Source: an uncultured Lachnospiraceae bacterium
GTDB taxonomy: Bacteria; Bacillota; Clostridia; Lachnospirales; Lachnospiraceae
Length of the DNA: 64,000 nt
Reading direction: 5' to 3'
NCBI GenBank assembly: GCA_934899185.1
Contig: CAKXYI010000002.1
Span: 186,001 to 250,000, forward strand
In this document: positions 41,710 through 51,558 of the stretch, in pieces
Position numbering within the stretch: the first letter of the stretch is position 1
Layout of the letters: each line of letters opens with the position of its first letter
Notes under the pieces: model-generated
What the model was told of the DNA's origin: nothing
The model's database searches: none
What the model saw: only the letters and a program-made list of their open reading frames with translations
Made by a program: the position numbers and the translations under genes

Positions 41710-44043
41710 ATGATAGAAATTCGGGATGGTTTTTATGCCCTGCACACCTTGCATACGACCTATGCTTTTCGTGTGATGGAGACAGGACAGTTAGAACATT
41801 TGTATTATGGAAGAAAGATTTCCTTGGGGGATGGCAGCAGTCTCGTAGAAAAGCATGCCTTTGCTCCGGGAAATACCATTGCCTACGATCAGGAACATTT
41901 GAATTTTACCTTAGAAGATATGTGTCTGGAAGTTTCCGGCTACGGCAAGGGCGATATCCGCGAACCTTTTGTTGAGGTGATCTGTGACAACGGCAGTTCT
42001 ACGACGGATTTTGTCTTTGTGGATGCGGTAGAGAAGAAGGGAAAAGCGGCACTTGAGACTCTGCCGAGTACATATGATGTTTTCAAAGAAGCGGAACAAC
42101 TCGTGGTGCATCTGCACGATAAGAATGAGGGGTTTTTGTTGGAACTGGTCTATAGCGTATTTCCAAGGGAAGATGTCATCACGCGTTCTGCCAAGTTTAT
42201 CAATAAATCGGATAAGCCAGTACGTCTGACACGCCTTATGAGCATGCAGTTAGATCTCAATCAGTCCGGTTATGTCGTCACCTCTTTCCATGGCGGCTGG
42301 ACCAAGGAAATGAACCGCTATGATACGACTGTCAATATCGGTAAGTTCGTCAATGCGTCCTATACGGGATCTTCGTCTAGCCGCTGCAATCCGTTTATTA
42401 TGGTAAGCGAGCCGGATACATCAGAAACTATGGGCGATTGCTATGGTTTTAACTTGGTTTACAGTGGAAATCATTATGAGGCTGTCGAGGTCAATAGTTT
42501 TGAAAAGACACGTATCGTTACCGGTATCAATCCGACCAACTTTGCGTTTTTACTGGCACCGGGGGAGTCTTTTGAGTCGCCTGAGGCGGTCATGACATTT
42601 TCCCATGAGGGATTTTCCGGTGTGAGCGCCCATATGCATCCTTTTGTCAGAGAACATGTGGTAAGAGGAAGTTGGCAGCATAAGGAACGTCCGGTATTGC
42701 TAAACAGTTGGGAGGCTTCTTATTTTGATATTTCAGAGTCTAGCCTCTTGCGTCTGGCAAAGATGGGAAAAGACGTTGGCGTGGAACTCTTTGTCATGGA
42801 TGACGGTTGGTTCGGAGAACGTAACAACGATACACGTGCTCTTGGCGATTGGACACCAAATACCAAAAAACTGCCAAACGGTGTGGCAGGGCTTTGCAAA
42901 AAGGTAAATGATTTGGGATTGGCTTTTGGTATCTGGATCGAGCCGGAAATGGTCAACACAGACAGTGACCTTTACCGTGCACACCCGGAGTGGAGCATGG
43001 AGATCCCGGGCAAGGATCATTCCGAAGGACGTAATCAGCGCGTGCTTGATTTTGCCAATCCAGCAGTGGTAGATCATATGATCGAGCAGATGAAGCAGGT
43101 GATCGGCTCTGCCAATATCGCTTATGTAAAATGGGATATGAACCGTATTATCTCAGATTATTATTCACAGTATCTGCCGAAGGACAGACAGCAGGAAGTA
43201 GCACACCGTTATATTCAGGGGGTCTATCGTTTGGCTAAGGAACTGACACAGGCGTTCCCGGAAGTCCTGTTTGAGGGCTGTGCAGCAGGCGGCAATCGTT
43301 TTGATCTGGGTATGCTCTGCTATTTCCCACAGATCTGGGCGAGTGACAATACGGATGCCGTATGCCGCTTGGACATTCAGAATGGCTATTCTTATGGCTA
43401 TCCGATGTCCTGCGTATCTGCGCATGTATCGGCATGCCCGAACCACCAGACCCTGCGCGTGACACCATTGGAGTCCCGTTTTGCAGTGGCATCCTTTGGG
43501 GTACTGGGCTATGAATGTAATCTGTGTGATATGTCAAAAGAAGATCTGGAGAGCATTAAGGCGCAGATCGCGCTTTATAAGGAATACAGAAATGTCTGGC
43601 AATTTGGCAATTTTTACCGGGTAGAAAGCGGAAATCATTACCAGTGGAATGTGGTATCTCAGGATAAAAAGACGGCTATCGGTATGATCATGCAAAGAGA
43701 AGTGCAGCCAAATACCATGTTTAAAAAATATCAGGCAAGAGGTCTGGACCCGGCAAAGATATATCATTTTGTCGGTCTGCCGCGCAAGTATAATATCAAG
43801 GAATTTGGTGATCTGGTCAATACGGCAGCACCGATCCATGTAAAACCGGATTCACTGGTACACAATGTACTTGCCAAGTTTGTCAAGATGGATGGAGAGA
43901 CGGAAGACTATCTGTGTAGTGGAGATTCCATCATGTACGATGGTGTGAAACTGAAGCAGTCCTTTGTGGGAACCGGTTATAGTGATGAAGTCCGTCACTT
44001 CCCGGACTATGCGTCAAGGCTCTACTTCATGACAGAGGAGTAA
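41710..44043 (+). CDS. Alpha-galactosidase, glycoside hydrolase family 36
   Basis: 777 aa, no signal peptide. DDGWFGERNNDTRALGDWTPN, IWIEPEMVNTDSDLY, the nucleophile Asp in VKWDMNRIISDYYSQY, and LFEGCAAGGNRFDLGM with the acid/base Asp in WASDNTDA are the GH36 signature. It cleaves terminal alpha-1,6-galactose from raffinose-type sugars, melibiose or galactosylglycerols in the cytosol. RBS TAGGAGG. Last gene of the galactoside operon; released galactose would pass through the Leloir pathway and GalT. Confidence 0.93.
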   Translation: MIEIRDGFYALHTLHTTYAFRVMETGQLEHLYYGRKISLGDGSSLVEKHAFAPGNTIAYDQEHLNFTLEDMCLEVSGYGKGDIREPFVEVICDNGSSTTDFVFVDAVEKKGKAALETLPSTYDVFKEAEQLVVHLHDKNEGFLLELVYSVFPREDVITRSAKFINKSDKPVRLTRLMSMQLDLNQSGYVVTSFHGGWTKEMNRYDTTVNIGKFVNASYTGSSSSRCNPFIMVSEPDTSETMGDCYGFNLVYSGNHYEAVEVNSFEKTRIVTGINPTNFAFLLAPGESFESPEAVMTFSHEGFSGVSAHMHPFVREHVVRGSWQHKERPVLLNSWEASYFDISESSLLRLAKMGKDVGVELFVMDDGWFGERNNDTRALGDWTPNTKKLPNGVAGLCKKVNDLGLAFGIWIEPEMVNTDSDLYRAHPEWSMEIPGKDHSEGRNQRVLDFANPAVVDHMIEQMKQVIGSANIAYVKWDMNRIISDYYSQYLPKDRQQEVAHRYIQGVYRLAKELTQAFPEVLFEGCAAGGNRFDLGMLCYFPQIWASDNTDAVCRLDIQNGYSYGYPMSCVSAHVSACPNHQTLRVTPLESRFAVASFGVLGYECNLCDMSKEDLESIKAQIALYKEYRNVWQFGNFYRVESGNHYQWNVVSQDKKTAIGMIMQREVQPNTMFKKYQARGLDPAKIYHFVGLPRKYNIKEFGDLVNTAAPIHVKPDSLVHNVLAKFVKMDGETEDYLCSGDSIMYDGVKLKQSFVGTGYSDEVRHFPDYASRLYFMTEE

Positions 44044-44220
44044 AAGCGACGGACACATCCTGTCGGCTGTCGAAGCCGTGCAAGAGACAGTTCCGCATCA
44101 AACAAATGACCTCTTTCAGAGATGCGACGAATTGGCTCCAATGTTTTTATATGATACAAGATGCCTGCACCATCCGGAGCGCCCCTGCGGAACCTGCATC
44201 TATCCCGCATCTGCCCCTGC

Positions 44221-45501
44221 TTACTTGGCGCTCTTGTCGATGAAGTTGGACTTGTACTTGGAGTAGACGATCTTCTGGCTGCTGTAAAGGCTGTAGTAAC
44301 CGGACACGGTATAACTAAAGCCGATGGCAAGCAGGAAGAAAGGCGTACCTTCAAAGCCAAACAATTCAAAGCAGATGAGAAGGGATGTGATCGGGCTGTT
44401 GGTCACGCCACAAAAAAGTGCGCCCATACCGACAGCAGCACAAAGGGATGGCGAAAATCCGATCAGGTTGCCAAACATAGACCCGAAGGCAGCTCCGATG
44501 AAAAAGGTAGGTACGATCTCACCGCCCTTATAACCGCATCCGAGGGTCAGTGCCGTAAAGAGGATCTTTAACAAAAAGGCGAGGGAAGAGATGTCTCCCG
44601 CCATACAAAACGTGATCATGGATGTACCGGTGCCGTTGTAGGTCTGGTTGTCAATGCCGCCAACGGCAAAGGACAGTGCCAATACCGCACAGCCGCCGAC
44701 AAAGGCACGCAGATAAGGATTGGCAAACAATTTCTGATAGAGTGCGCTGGTCTTGTGCAAAGAGATGCAGAAAAAGATACTGAGCAGTCCGCAGAGGACG
44801 GAAAAACCGGAAATGATCAATCCGGTCTTTAGGTCAAAGACTGGCAGTTCCAGAATCTCATAGGACGGCGATGCAATGCCAAAGACATACAGGGCAATGG
44901 TACGCGCGATCAGAGAGGAGATCGCGCAAGGGAGCAGGGCTGCGTAATGCATGATCCCGACGCTGACGACTTCCATGGAGAAGACAGTGGCAGCGATTGG
45001 TGTTCCGAAAAGAGCAGAGAAGGCAGCACTCATACCGCACATGATCATAATGTTGCGGTCTTCTTTCTCATGAAATCCCAGATATTCACCAAAGGCATTT
45101 CCGATACTGCCACCCAGTTGCAGGGCAGCACCCTCTCGTCCGGCAGAACCACCGACCAAATGGGTCAAAATGGTGCTGATATAGATGAGGGGAGCCATGC
45201 GCAGTGGAATGCGGTCATCGGAATGGATTGCAGAGATGACCAAATTGGTTCCGGGATCTTTTTCATGCAGGATCAGATGGTACATGGCAACAATCACCAC
45301 GGCACCGAAAGGCAGTCCGAACAGGAGATAGGCATGGCTAAGACGAAAAGCCGTCACTGCCTGTAAGAGATAGCCGAAGGATCCGCTGATCAGACCGACA
45401 ACGATCCCGATGAGCACAGAGACTAAGAGCCAACGCAAAGTAGAGTTGAAACGTCTGACATTGTGCTCATATTTTTGAAAGAAAAGTGATTTATTAAACA
45501 T
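44221..45501 (-). CDS. ClC-family chloride channel/antiporter
   Basis: 426 aa, about 11 membrane helices. VGGSAGREGAALQLGG (the GREGx anion-site motif), GGEIVPTFFIGAAFGSMFG (the GxxxPxxxxGA motif) and FGTPIAATVFSMEVVS. ClC proteins move Cl- or F- with or without H+. There is no cytosolic CBS domain. The 177 bases between its stop and the GH36 stop hold nothing I can name. Confidence 0.92.
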   Translation of the reverse strand: MFNKSLFFQKYEHNVRRFNSTLRWLLVSVLIGIVVGLISGSFGYLLQAVTAFRLSHAYLLFGLPFGAVVIVAMYHLILHEKDPGTNLVISAIHSDDRIPLRMAPLIYISTILTHLVGGSAGREGAALQLGGSIGNAFGEYLGFHEKEDRNIMIMCGMSAAFSALFGTPIAATVFSMEVVSVGIMHYAALLPCAISSLIARTIALYVFGIASPSYEILELPVFDLKTGLIISGFSVLCGLLSIFFCISLHKTSALYQKLFANPYLRAFVGGCAVLALSFAVGGIDNQTYNGTGTSMITFCMAGDISSLAFLLKILFTALTLGCGYKGGEIVPTFFIGAAFGSMFGNLIGFSPSLCAAVGMGALFCGVTNSPITSLLICFELFGFEGTPFFLLAIGFSYTVSGYYSLYSSQKIVYSKYKSNFIDKSAK

Positions 45502-45627
45502 AGTTTTATTCCTGACTTATTTATAGTAAAATGATAGTAACAAAGCAACTTGCGGATGCGAAGGTGCATATGTATGTTATCATGTCTGGCTCTATAATTC
45601 AAATGAGAAGATACAAGAGGGATACAA

Positions 45628-46557
45628 ATGGATAAACCATACGATTTTATTGTCAATTTACATTCTAGGACAGGAAAGGCCAAGGAGATCTGGGAGTCTC
45701 TGGAAGAGATCTTAAAAAAAGAACAGGTCTCTTACCGGGTTCACATCACGGAATATGTTGGTCATGCGACAAAGATCGCCGAAGATTTGACTGCAGATGA
45801 TGTATATCATTTTCTGGTGGTTGCCGGAGGGGATGGCACGGTCAATGAGGTTCTAAACGGTATTCGGGATCTTTCCAAGGTCAGTTTCGGTTATCTGCCG
45901 CTTGGCTCAGCCAATGATTTTGCCAGAGGCTTACATATTACGGCAGAACCGGCAGTTATTTTAAAACAGATCTTGGCATCGGAGACAGAGGATACTTTTG
46001 ATCTGGGGCAGGTCTGTTGCGGCGGCCATACGAGACGCTTTGCCATCAGTGCAGGCGCTGGTATTGATGCCGCAGTCTGTAGGGAAGCGCTGACTTCGCG
46101 GCTCAAGGTCTTTTTGAACCGTTTTCATCTGGGAAAACTGACCTATGGACTGCTTACCGTTGCAGAACTTTTCCGTGCACCTTTTGTATCCGGCAGGGTC
46201 CTATTACAGGATGGCAGGGAATTTTCCATGAAAAATATCATTTTTACAGCCGCCATGAACTTTCCTTGTGAGGGAGGCGGCGTTCCCATGGCACCCTCTG
46301 CGGATGCGCACGACGGCAAGTTATCTGCCTGTCTGGTCTATGGCATACCGCGCTTTCTCTGCCTGTGTGCCTTCCCGTTTTTGATCGCAGGCAAGCACGA
46401 AAAGATCCGGGGCTTCGAGATCGTAGAAGCCGAGGAACTGCATGTCATTTTTGACAAGCCCATGGTGGTACATGCGGATGGTGAGGACTGCGGCGACCAG
46501 ACGGATGTGATCTTCCGGTGTCTGCCGGGGGCACTTCGTATGCCACATTTAGATTAG
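45628..46557 (+). CDS. Diacylglycerol/lipid kinase family protein (DagK/YegS type)
   Basis: 309 aa. The kinase motif VVAGGDGTVNEVLNGI near residue 70, LPLGSANDFARGL, a GAGIDAAVC segment and a late VHADGE(D). These soluble enzymes phosphorylate diacylglycerol or related lipids at the membrane face. RBS AGAGGG. Length is normal for DgkB/YegS. The physiological substrate is not certain. Confidence 0.9.
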   Translation: MDKPYDFIVNLHSRTGKAKEIWESLEEILKKEQVSYRVHITEYVGHATKIAEDLTADDVYHFLVVAGGDGTVNEVLNGIRDLSKVSFGYLPLGSANDFARGLHITAEPAVILKQILASETEDTFDLGQVCCGGHTRRFAISAGAGIDAAVCREALTSRLKVFLNRFHLGKLTYGLLTVAELFRAPFVSGRVLLQDGREFSMKNIIFTAAMNFPCEGGGVPMAPSADAHDGKLSACLVYGIPRFLCLCAFPFLIAGKHEKIRGFEIVEAEELHVIFDKPMVVHADGEDCGDQTDVIFRCLPGALRMPHLD

Positions 46558-46630
46558 TTTTACATGACAAAAGACACCTTTAGGGGTATGATATAAAAAT
46601 AGGGGGGAAAACGTCAATAGGGGGAATTTG

Positions 46631-47734
46631 ATGGAATTACTATACAAGATCAAGGATCGTGTGCAGCAGGAGAGCATTGATTACATTGAGGAAAACAGAT
46701 CCAGTGTTGTCAAGAACAACCAAAAGACCCTGTTTGCACTGAATATTATTTATTTTGTGGTCGTTATCGGATATCTTCTGGCATCTCTGACCGTATTTTC
46801 AGAATGGCAGGTCACAGATGTTTATGCCAGAGCCGTCGTTGTACATATTGTTGTACTGCCGATCATTATCATCCGTTATGGCAAAAAGACGAGATCCTAC
46901 AAGGAAGTTTCAATCGTCTGCAAGGTCTTTCAGTTGTATGTGATGACCTTTGCCGGGATCATGAGTATCGTGCCGATTGAGATGAACCAGCCGGCAGTCT
47001 ACTATATGCCGATGGCTGTAGCATTTATCGTGGCATTTACCTATACCTTTTATCAGGCATTGGGCTTGGTATTTGTAGAGATGGTGGTCTATATACTGGC
47101 ATCTTTTTTGTGTAAGTCTGTGGGGGTCTTTTCTGTGGATCTCTTTAGTTGTATTTTTGGTATTGTTCTTGCAGGATATGTGGCAAAGATCTTATACTCT
47201 TACCGCGCCAGTGAGAACGAGGCAAAGCAGCGCCTCCGCCGTATGGGTATGATGGATCGTCTGACTTCAACCTACAACAAGGCGAGTACAGAGTTCCTCT
47301 GCAAGGAGTTTATGCGTGCCCATCCACAGTCGGATTGCGTGATGCTGATCTTAGACTTCGACAATTTTAAAATGGTCAATGATACTTACGGACATCTGGC
47401 AGGGGATGCGGTCCTTCGCAGTTTTGGCAAGATCCTGCGTCATTCGATCGGAGCAGATGATATCGCCGGGCGTTTTGGCGGCGATGAGTTCTTTTTGTTA
47501 CTCAAGAAAAAAGATATTACGGATGCCTTGATGAGTGTTGAGCGTGTCATGGAGCAGACCAGAGCCATGCGTGCGCCGGATGGCAGACAGCCATTTTCCT
47601 GTAGCGTGGGCATCGCCATCCGCCGTGCGACAGACGATGCCATGGAGAATTATGACCAGTTACTCGCCAGAGCAGACCGCGCTCTTTATGATGTCAAGCG
47701 CAGTGGCAAGAATAATTACAAGATTGATTCATAA
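46631..47734 (+). CDS. Membrane-bound diguanylate cyclase
   Basis: 367 aa. Five or six hydrophobic helices between residues 35 and 190, then GGDEF domain: MGMMDRLTSTYNKASTEFL, ILDFDNFKMVNDTYGHLAG, GRFGGDEFFLLL. The motif is intact, so it should make c-di-GMP. No RxxD inhibitory site is visible at its usual place. The ATG at 46631 follows a GGGGGA run; the TTG just upstream is less likely. A terminator follows, then spoIVA. Confidence 0.88.
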   Translation: MELLYKIKDRVQQESIDYIEENRSSVVKNNQKTLFALNIIYFVVVIGYLLASLTVFSEWQVTDVYARAVVVHIVVLPIIIIRYGKKTRSYKEVSIVCKVFQLYVMTFAGIMSIVPIEMNQPAVYYMPMAVAFIVAFTYTFYQALGLVFVEMVVYILASFLCKSVGVFSVDLFSCIFGIVLAGYVAKILYSYRASENEAKQRLRRMGMMDRLTSTYNKASTEFLCKEFMRAHPQSDCVMLILDFDNFKMVNDTYGHLAGDAVLRSFGKILRHSIGADDIAGRFGGDEFFLLLKKKDITDALMSVERVMEQTRAMRAPDGRQPFSCSVGIAIRRATDDAMENYDQLLARADRALYDVKRSGKNNYKIDS

Positions 47735-47738
47735 ATGT

Positions 47739-47783
47739 AAGCCCCATCCCATATATTAGAGTAAATATGGGAGGGGCTTTTTC
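47739..47783 (+). terminator. Terminator-like hairpin overlapping the spoIVA RBS
   Basis: AAGCCCC, A bulge, TCCCATAT (47739-47754) pairs with ATATGGGAGGGGCTT (47765-47779), then TTTT. The GAGGGG of the spoIVA RBS lies in the 3' arm. Confidence 0.75.
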
Positions 47784-47785
47784 TT

Positions 47786-49264
47786 ATGGAAGAAACAAGA
47801 TTTTCTTTATATAACGATATACAAAGCAGGACAAACGGAGAGATATACATAGGAGTTGTGGGCCCGGTGCGTACCGGCAAATCTACCTTTATCAAACAGT
47901 TCATGGAGCAGATGGTGTTGCCGAACATCAAAGAGGAAAATGCCTTGCGACGCACGGTAGATGAATTGCCACAATCGGCACAAGGGCGTACCATCATGAC
48001 GACAGAGCCCAAGTTTGTTCCAAAAGAGCAGGTGGAGATCGAATTGGAACATGACATTACCTGCAAGATCCGTCTGATCGATTGCGTGGGCTTTTTGATT
48101 CAGGGAGCTAAGGGGGCTATGGAGGGAGATAGGGAACGCATGGTAAAAACACCATGGTCAGCCCATGAGATTCCATTTGAAAAGGCGGCTGCGATCGGAA
48201 CAGAAAAAGTCATTTCGGACCATGCTACGATAGGAGTGGTCGTGACATGTGATGGTACCTTTGGCGAGTTGGATCGTGAGGCATTTGTGGAGGCAGAAAA
48301 ACGTACCGTAGAAAAATTGCGTGCCATCGGAAAGCCTTATGTCATGATTGTAAATTCCGGGCATCCATACAGCGATGAGACAAAAAAACTGGCAGAAGAC
48401 CTAGAGGCAGAGTATCAGTGCAGTGTGCTTCCAATGAATTGTCAGCAGATGGTCAAAAAGGACTTTGAAGAACTTTTATCGCGTGTTTTATATGAATTTC
48501 CGGTCAGTGGGATTTCTTTTTCCATTCCCAAGTGGGTGGAAATGCTGCCGGCAGACCATGGGATCAAACAGAGTATTGCCTCTTATGCAAAAAGGATTTT
48601 AGTAGATACCACAAAAGTAAGGGATATTTTTGCCATTGATTTTTCCCAACCGGAAGATTATATAGAAAAGACAAGGCTGACACAGGTAGATCTGGCGACC
48701 GGACGGATCGTTATTTCTATCAGTCTGGAGGAATCTTTCTACTATGAAAATATTTCACAGCTGGCTGGCATGCCGATCACAGGCGAGTATCAACTTTTGT
48801 CCTACATCGGCAATCTGTCAAGTTTGCGCAGATCCTACGAAAAGGTAGCAGATGCCATGCAGTCCGTAGAACAAAAGGGGTATGGGGTGGTATCTCCGGA
48901 ACTATCCGACATCACTATGGAAGAACCGGTACTCATCCGCCATGGCAATAAATTTGGTGTCAAGATGAAAGCTTTATCACCATCCATTCATATGATACGT
49001 GCGAATATCGAGACAGAGATCGCACCGATCGTAGGCAGTGAGCAGCAGGCACGGGATCTGATCGACTATATCAAGGAGGGACAAAAGACGAAGGAGGGTG
49101 TCTTTGAGACCAGTATCTTCGGCAAGTCGGTCGGTGAGTTGATGGAGGACGGTATGCGCAGCAAGATTGCTGCCATGGATGACGAATGCCAGTTGAAACT
49201 GCAGGACACCATGCAAAAGATCGTAAATGATAACAATGGTGGATTGATTTGCATTATTATATAG
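47786..49264 (+). CDS. spoIVA: Stage IV sporulation protein A (spore coat morphogenetic ATPase)
   Basis: 492 aa, the standard length. NDIQSRTNGEIYIGVVGPVR with the Walker A GPVRTGKS at about residues 24-31, SAQGRTIMTTEPKFVP, the Walker B-like IRLIDCVGFL, and the conserved C-terminal end (IVNDNNGGLICIII). SpoIVA polymerises on the forespore surface using ATP and anchors the coat. It is made in the mother cell; I could not identify the sigma-E promoter with confidence. It proves that the host is a spore-former. Confidence 0.95.
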   Translation: MEETRFSLYNDIQSRTNGEIYIGVVGPVRTGKSTFIKQFMEQMVLPNIKEENALRRTVDELPQSAQGRTIMTTEPKFVPKEQVEIELEHDITCKIRLIDCVGFLIQGAKGAMEGDRERMVKTPWSAHEIPFEKAAAIGTEKVISDHATIGVVVTCDGTFGELDREAFVEAEKRTVEKLRAIGKPYVMIVNSGHPYSDETKKLAEDLEAEYQCSVLPMNCQQMVKKDFEELLSRVLYEFPVSGISFSIPKWVEMLPADHGIKQSIASYAKRILVDTTKVRDIFAIDFSQPEDYIEKTRLTQVDLATGRIVISISLEESFYYENISQLAGMPITGEYQLLSYIGNLSSLRRSYEKVADAMQSVEQKGYGVVSPELSDITMEEPVLIRHGNKFGVKMKALSPSIHMIRANIETEIAPIVGSEQQARDLIDYIKEGQKTKEGVFETSIFGKSVGELMEDGMRSKIAAMDDECQLKLQDTMQKIVNDNNGGLICIII

Positions 49265-49335
49265 GTGCTAATTTTGACAAATTATTACACAGTTTTAAGT
49301 CCATGAGGAAGATTGTTTATATTTATTAAAAAAGT

Positions 49336-49364
49336 TTGAAATTATATAAACTAAGTGTTAAAAT
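49336..49364 (+). promoter_or_regulatory. Predicted promoter of the DUF5692-like gene
   Basis: TTGAAA (49336-49341), 17-base spacer, TAAAAT (49359-49364). The region up to the ATG at 49435 is otherwise empty. Confidence 0.65.
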
Positions 49365-49434
49365 CATAACGAAATGAGGGATAAGTCCTCAAGAAAGAAC
49401 AACGTATAAATACAAGTAAGGGAGGAATGTAATT

Positions 49435-50544
49435 ATGTTGTTTCAGATTTACGGCAGCACATCTGCTACACAGCTTTTAGGCTGGGTACTTGTGTTTGCA
49501 GGACTCATTATCATGAATGAGATCGGTCGTCGTACAAAGGCCGGCGGAATCTTAATTTTCGTTATCATTCCAATCATTCTGACAGTTTACTTTATTGGTA
49601 TGCATTTAGGCGCATTTGGCGGTGCATCCAATACAACTATGGAGTACATGGATGGATGGTTCCATTACTTCAAACTCTATGCAGCAGATATCGGATGTGT
49701 CGGCTTCATGATGATCAAGTACAAGTGGGGCATTGGTGCCAAAGATTGGTTCAAGCCATTCCCATGGTTGATCGTAGCAGCCAACATCATGATCGCAGTT
49801 GTTTCTGACCTTGAGTCAGCAGTACATGCTTTCGCAATCACAGGCGACCTTTCAGGTGCTTGGTGGGCATCCAACGAAGGTGTATTCCTTTATGGTGGAT
49901 GGTGGAACGTACTCAACGCTATCGCTGGTCTCATCAATATCTTCTGTATGACAGGCTGGTGGGGAATCTACTCATCAAAGGATAAGAACACAGAAGATAT
50001 GTTGTGGCCTGATATGACTGTATGGTTCATCGTTGCATACGATATTTGGAACTTCCAGTATACATATGCTAACTTACCTACACATACATGGTATTGTGGT
50101 GTTGCACTTCTTCTTGCTCCTACATTTGCTAACGCACTTTGGAACAAGGGTGGTTGGATCCAGAACCGTGCTAACACACTTGCAATCTGGTGTATGTTCG
50201 CTCAGGTATTCCCATTATTCCAGTTGAGCAAGACTTTCTCAGTTCTTCCATCCGTTTACGGTGGAGCAGCAGCAAAGGGATACTCAGCGCTTGATCTTTA
50301 TGACAAGGCAATCGCTGTTTACAACAGTGGCGTAAATACTTCTAACGAAGTTATCGCTGACATGGGAATCACAGCAAACCCAACAGCACAGGGTGTTGTT
50401 TCAATCCTTGCACTTGTAGCAAACGTAATCTGTATTTCTGTTATCATCAAGAGATCTATCGAGCAGAAGAAGAACCCATACAAGAACGATATCTGGGTTG
50501 GTACAAGAGATTACGAGCAGGCTATGGCAAGAGCAGCAAAGTAA
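49435..50544 (+). CDS. Polytopic membrane protein, DUF5692-like
   Basis: 369 aa with eight or so hydrophobic segments and many Trp and Gly (GWWNVLNAIAGLINIFCMTGWWGIYSS; YDIWNFQYTYANLPTHTWY). I recall this pattern as a family of unknown function (DUF5692), but this is from memory. Codon use is strongly biased (few rare codons), unlike its neighbours, which suggests high expression. Strong RBS GGGAGG. Single-gene transcript between a promoter and a terminator. Confidence 0.65.
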   Translation: MLFQIYGSTSATQLLGWVLVFAGLIIMNEIGRRTKAGGILIFVIIPIILTVYFIGMHLGAFGGASNTTMEYMDGWFHYFKLYAADIGCVGFMMIKYKWGIGAKDWFKPFPWLIVAANIMIAVVSDLESAVHAFAITGDLSGAWWASNEGVFLYGGWWNVLNAIAGLINIFCMTGWWGIYSSKDKNTEDMLWPDMTVWFIVAYDIWNFQYTYANLPTHTWYCGVALLLAPTFANALWNKGGWIQNRANTLAIWCMFAQVFPLFQLSKTFSVLPSVYGGAAAKGYSALDLYDKAIAVYNSGVNTSNEVIADMGITANPTAQGVVSILALVANVICISVIIKRSIEQKKNPYKNDIWVGTRDYEQAMARAAK

Positions 50545-50581
50545 TTTACTTTGTAACAAGATACGATAAGTACGACGAGAG

Positions 50582-50608
50582 GTCGGGCAGTATTGCCCGG
50601 CTTCTTTT
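50582..50608 (+). terminator. Terminator after the DUF5692-like gene
   Basis: CGGGCA (50584-50589) pairs with TGCCCG (50594-50599), then CTTCTTTTTTT. Confidence 0.8.
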
Positions 50609-50662
50609 TTTATGTTAGACTTAGAAGTAAATTTGAAGAAGATGAAAAGTGGAGGAGAAGGG

Positions 50663-51499
50663 ATGAATCCAGTATATGAAAAACTGTGTGCCTGCTATGA
50701 AAGCATTCGTACGCGCATTCCGTTCACCCCGGAAATAGCATTGGTACTTGGTTCCGGGCTTGGCAATTACGCAAGCAAAATGGAAGTGGTCGAGAGGATC
50801 CCATATGGGGATATTGCGGGATTTCCGGTATCGACAGCACCGGGACATGTCGGACAGTTTGTCTTTGGCTATGTTGAGGGTGCGTCGGTCGTTGCTATGC
50901 AGGGACGTGTGCATTATTACGAGGGCTATGATATGACGGATGTGGTGCTACCGATCCGTCTGATGAAGATGATGGGGGCAGAGATCTTATTTTTGACCAA
51001 TGCAGCAGGTGGCATCAAACAGGGATTTTCTGCGGGAGACTTGATGATGATCACCGGGCAGATCGCGACTTTTGTGCCGTCGCCACTGCGCGGTGCCAAT
51101 ATCGCAGAATTGGGAAATCGTTTCCCGGATATGAGCCATATCTATGATGAAGACTTGCAGCAGATCATCCGCAAGTCCGCCTGCCAGTTGGATATTCCTT
51201 TGCGGGAGGGTACTTATATCCAGTTGCCGGGACCAAATTATGAGTCGCCGCAAGAGATTGGTATGTGCCGCGTTTTGGGGGCAGATGCTGTAGGTATGAG
51301 TACGGCTTGCGAAGCCGTCGCTGCCAATCATATGGGCATGAAGATCGCCGGAGTTTCTTGTATTTCCAATCTGGCGGCAGGAATCTCGCCACACCCTCTG
51401 ACCGAGGAAGAAGTGATCGAAGCCGGCAAGACTGTCGAGCGTGATTTTTCTGCACTTGTGACCTGCGCCATCGGTCATATGCATGAAGCGAGTAAATAA
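50663..51499 (+). CDS. Purine-nucleoside phosphorylase
   Basis: 278 aa trimeric-type PNP: ALVLGSGLGNYASKM (phosphate loop), GRVHYYEGYDMTDV, NAAGGIKQGF, GTYIQLPGPNYESPQE, VGMSTACEAVAANHMG. It splits guanosine or inosine with phosphate. The start is the ATG at 50663 after GGAGGAG; the upstream ATG in frame lacks an RBS. It is followed by an amidohydrolase likely acting on adenosine-type nucleosides, a purine-salvage pairing. Confidence 0.9.
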   Translation: MNPVYEKLCACYESIRTRIPFTPEIALVLGSGLGNYASKMEVVERIPYGDIAGFPVSTAPGHVGQFVFGYVEGASVVAMQGRVHYYEGYDMTDVVLPIRLMKMMGAEILFLTNAAGGIKQGFSAGDLMMITGQIATFVPSPLRGANIAELGNRFPDMSHIYDEDLQQIIRKSACQLDIPLREGTYIQLPGPNYESPQEIGMCRVLGADAVGMSTACEAVAANHMGMKIAGVSCISNLAAGISPHPLTEEEVIEAGKTVERDFSALVTCAIGHMHEASK

Positions 51500-51558
51500 G
51501 GACGGATCCAACGGGGATTTAAGGATCCGATAAAATAGGAGAAAGGATATTTAGGGGA

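Noticed and set aside
44044-44220. Possible gene between the alpha-galactosidase and ClC genes
   Set aside because: No frame with an RBS or a recognisable protein; appears to be plain spacer between convergent genes.
44022-44369. 115-aa minus-strand frame at the end of the ClC gene
   Set aside because: Antisense-frame composition (Ser/Thr/Pro/Arg-rich), overlaps the real ClC frame, no RBS.
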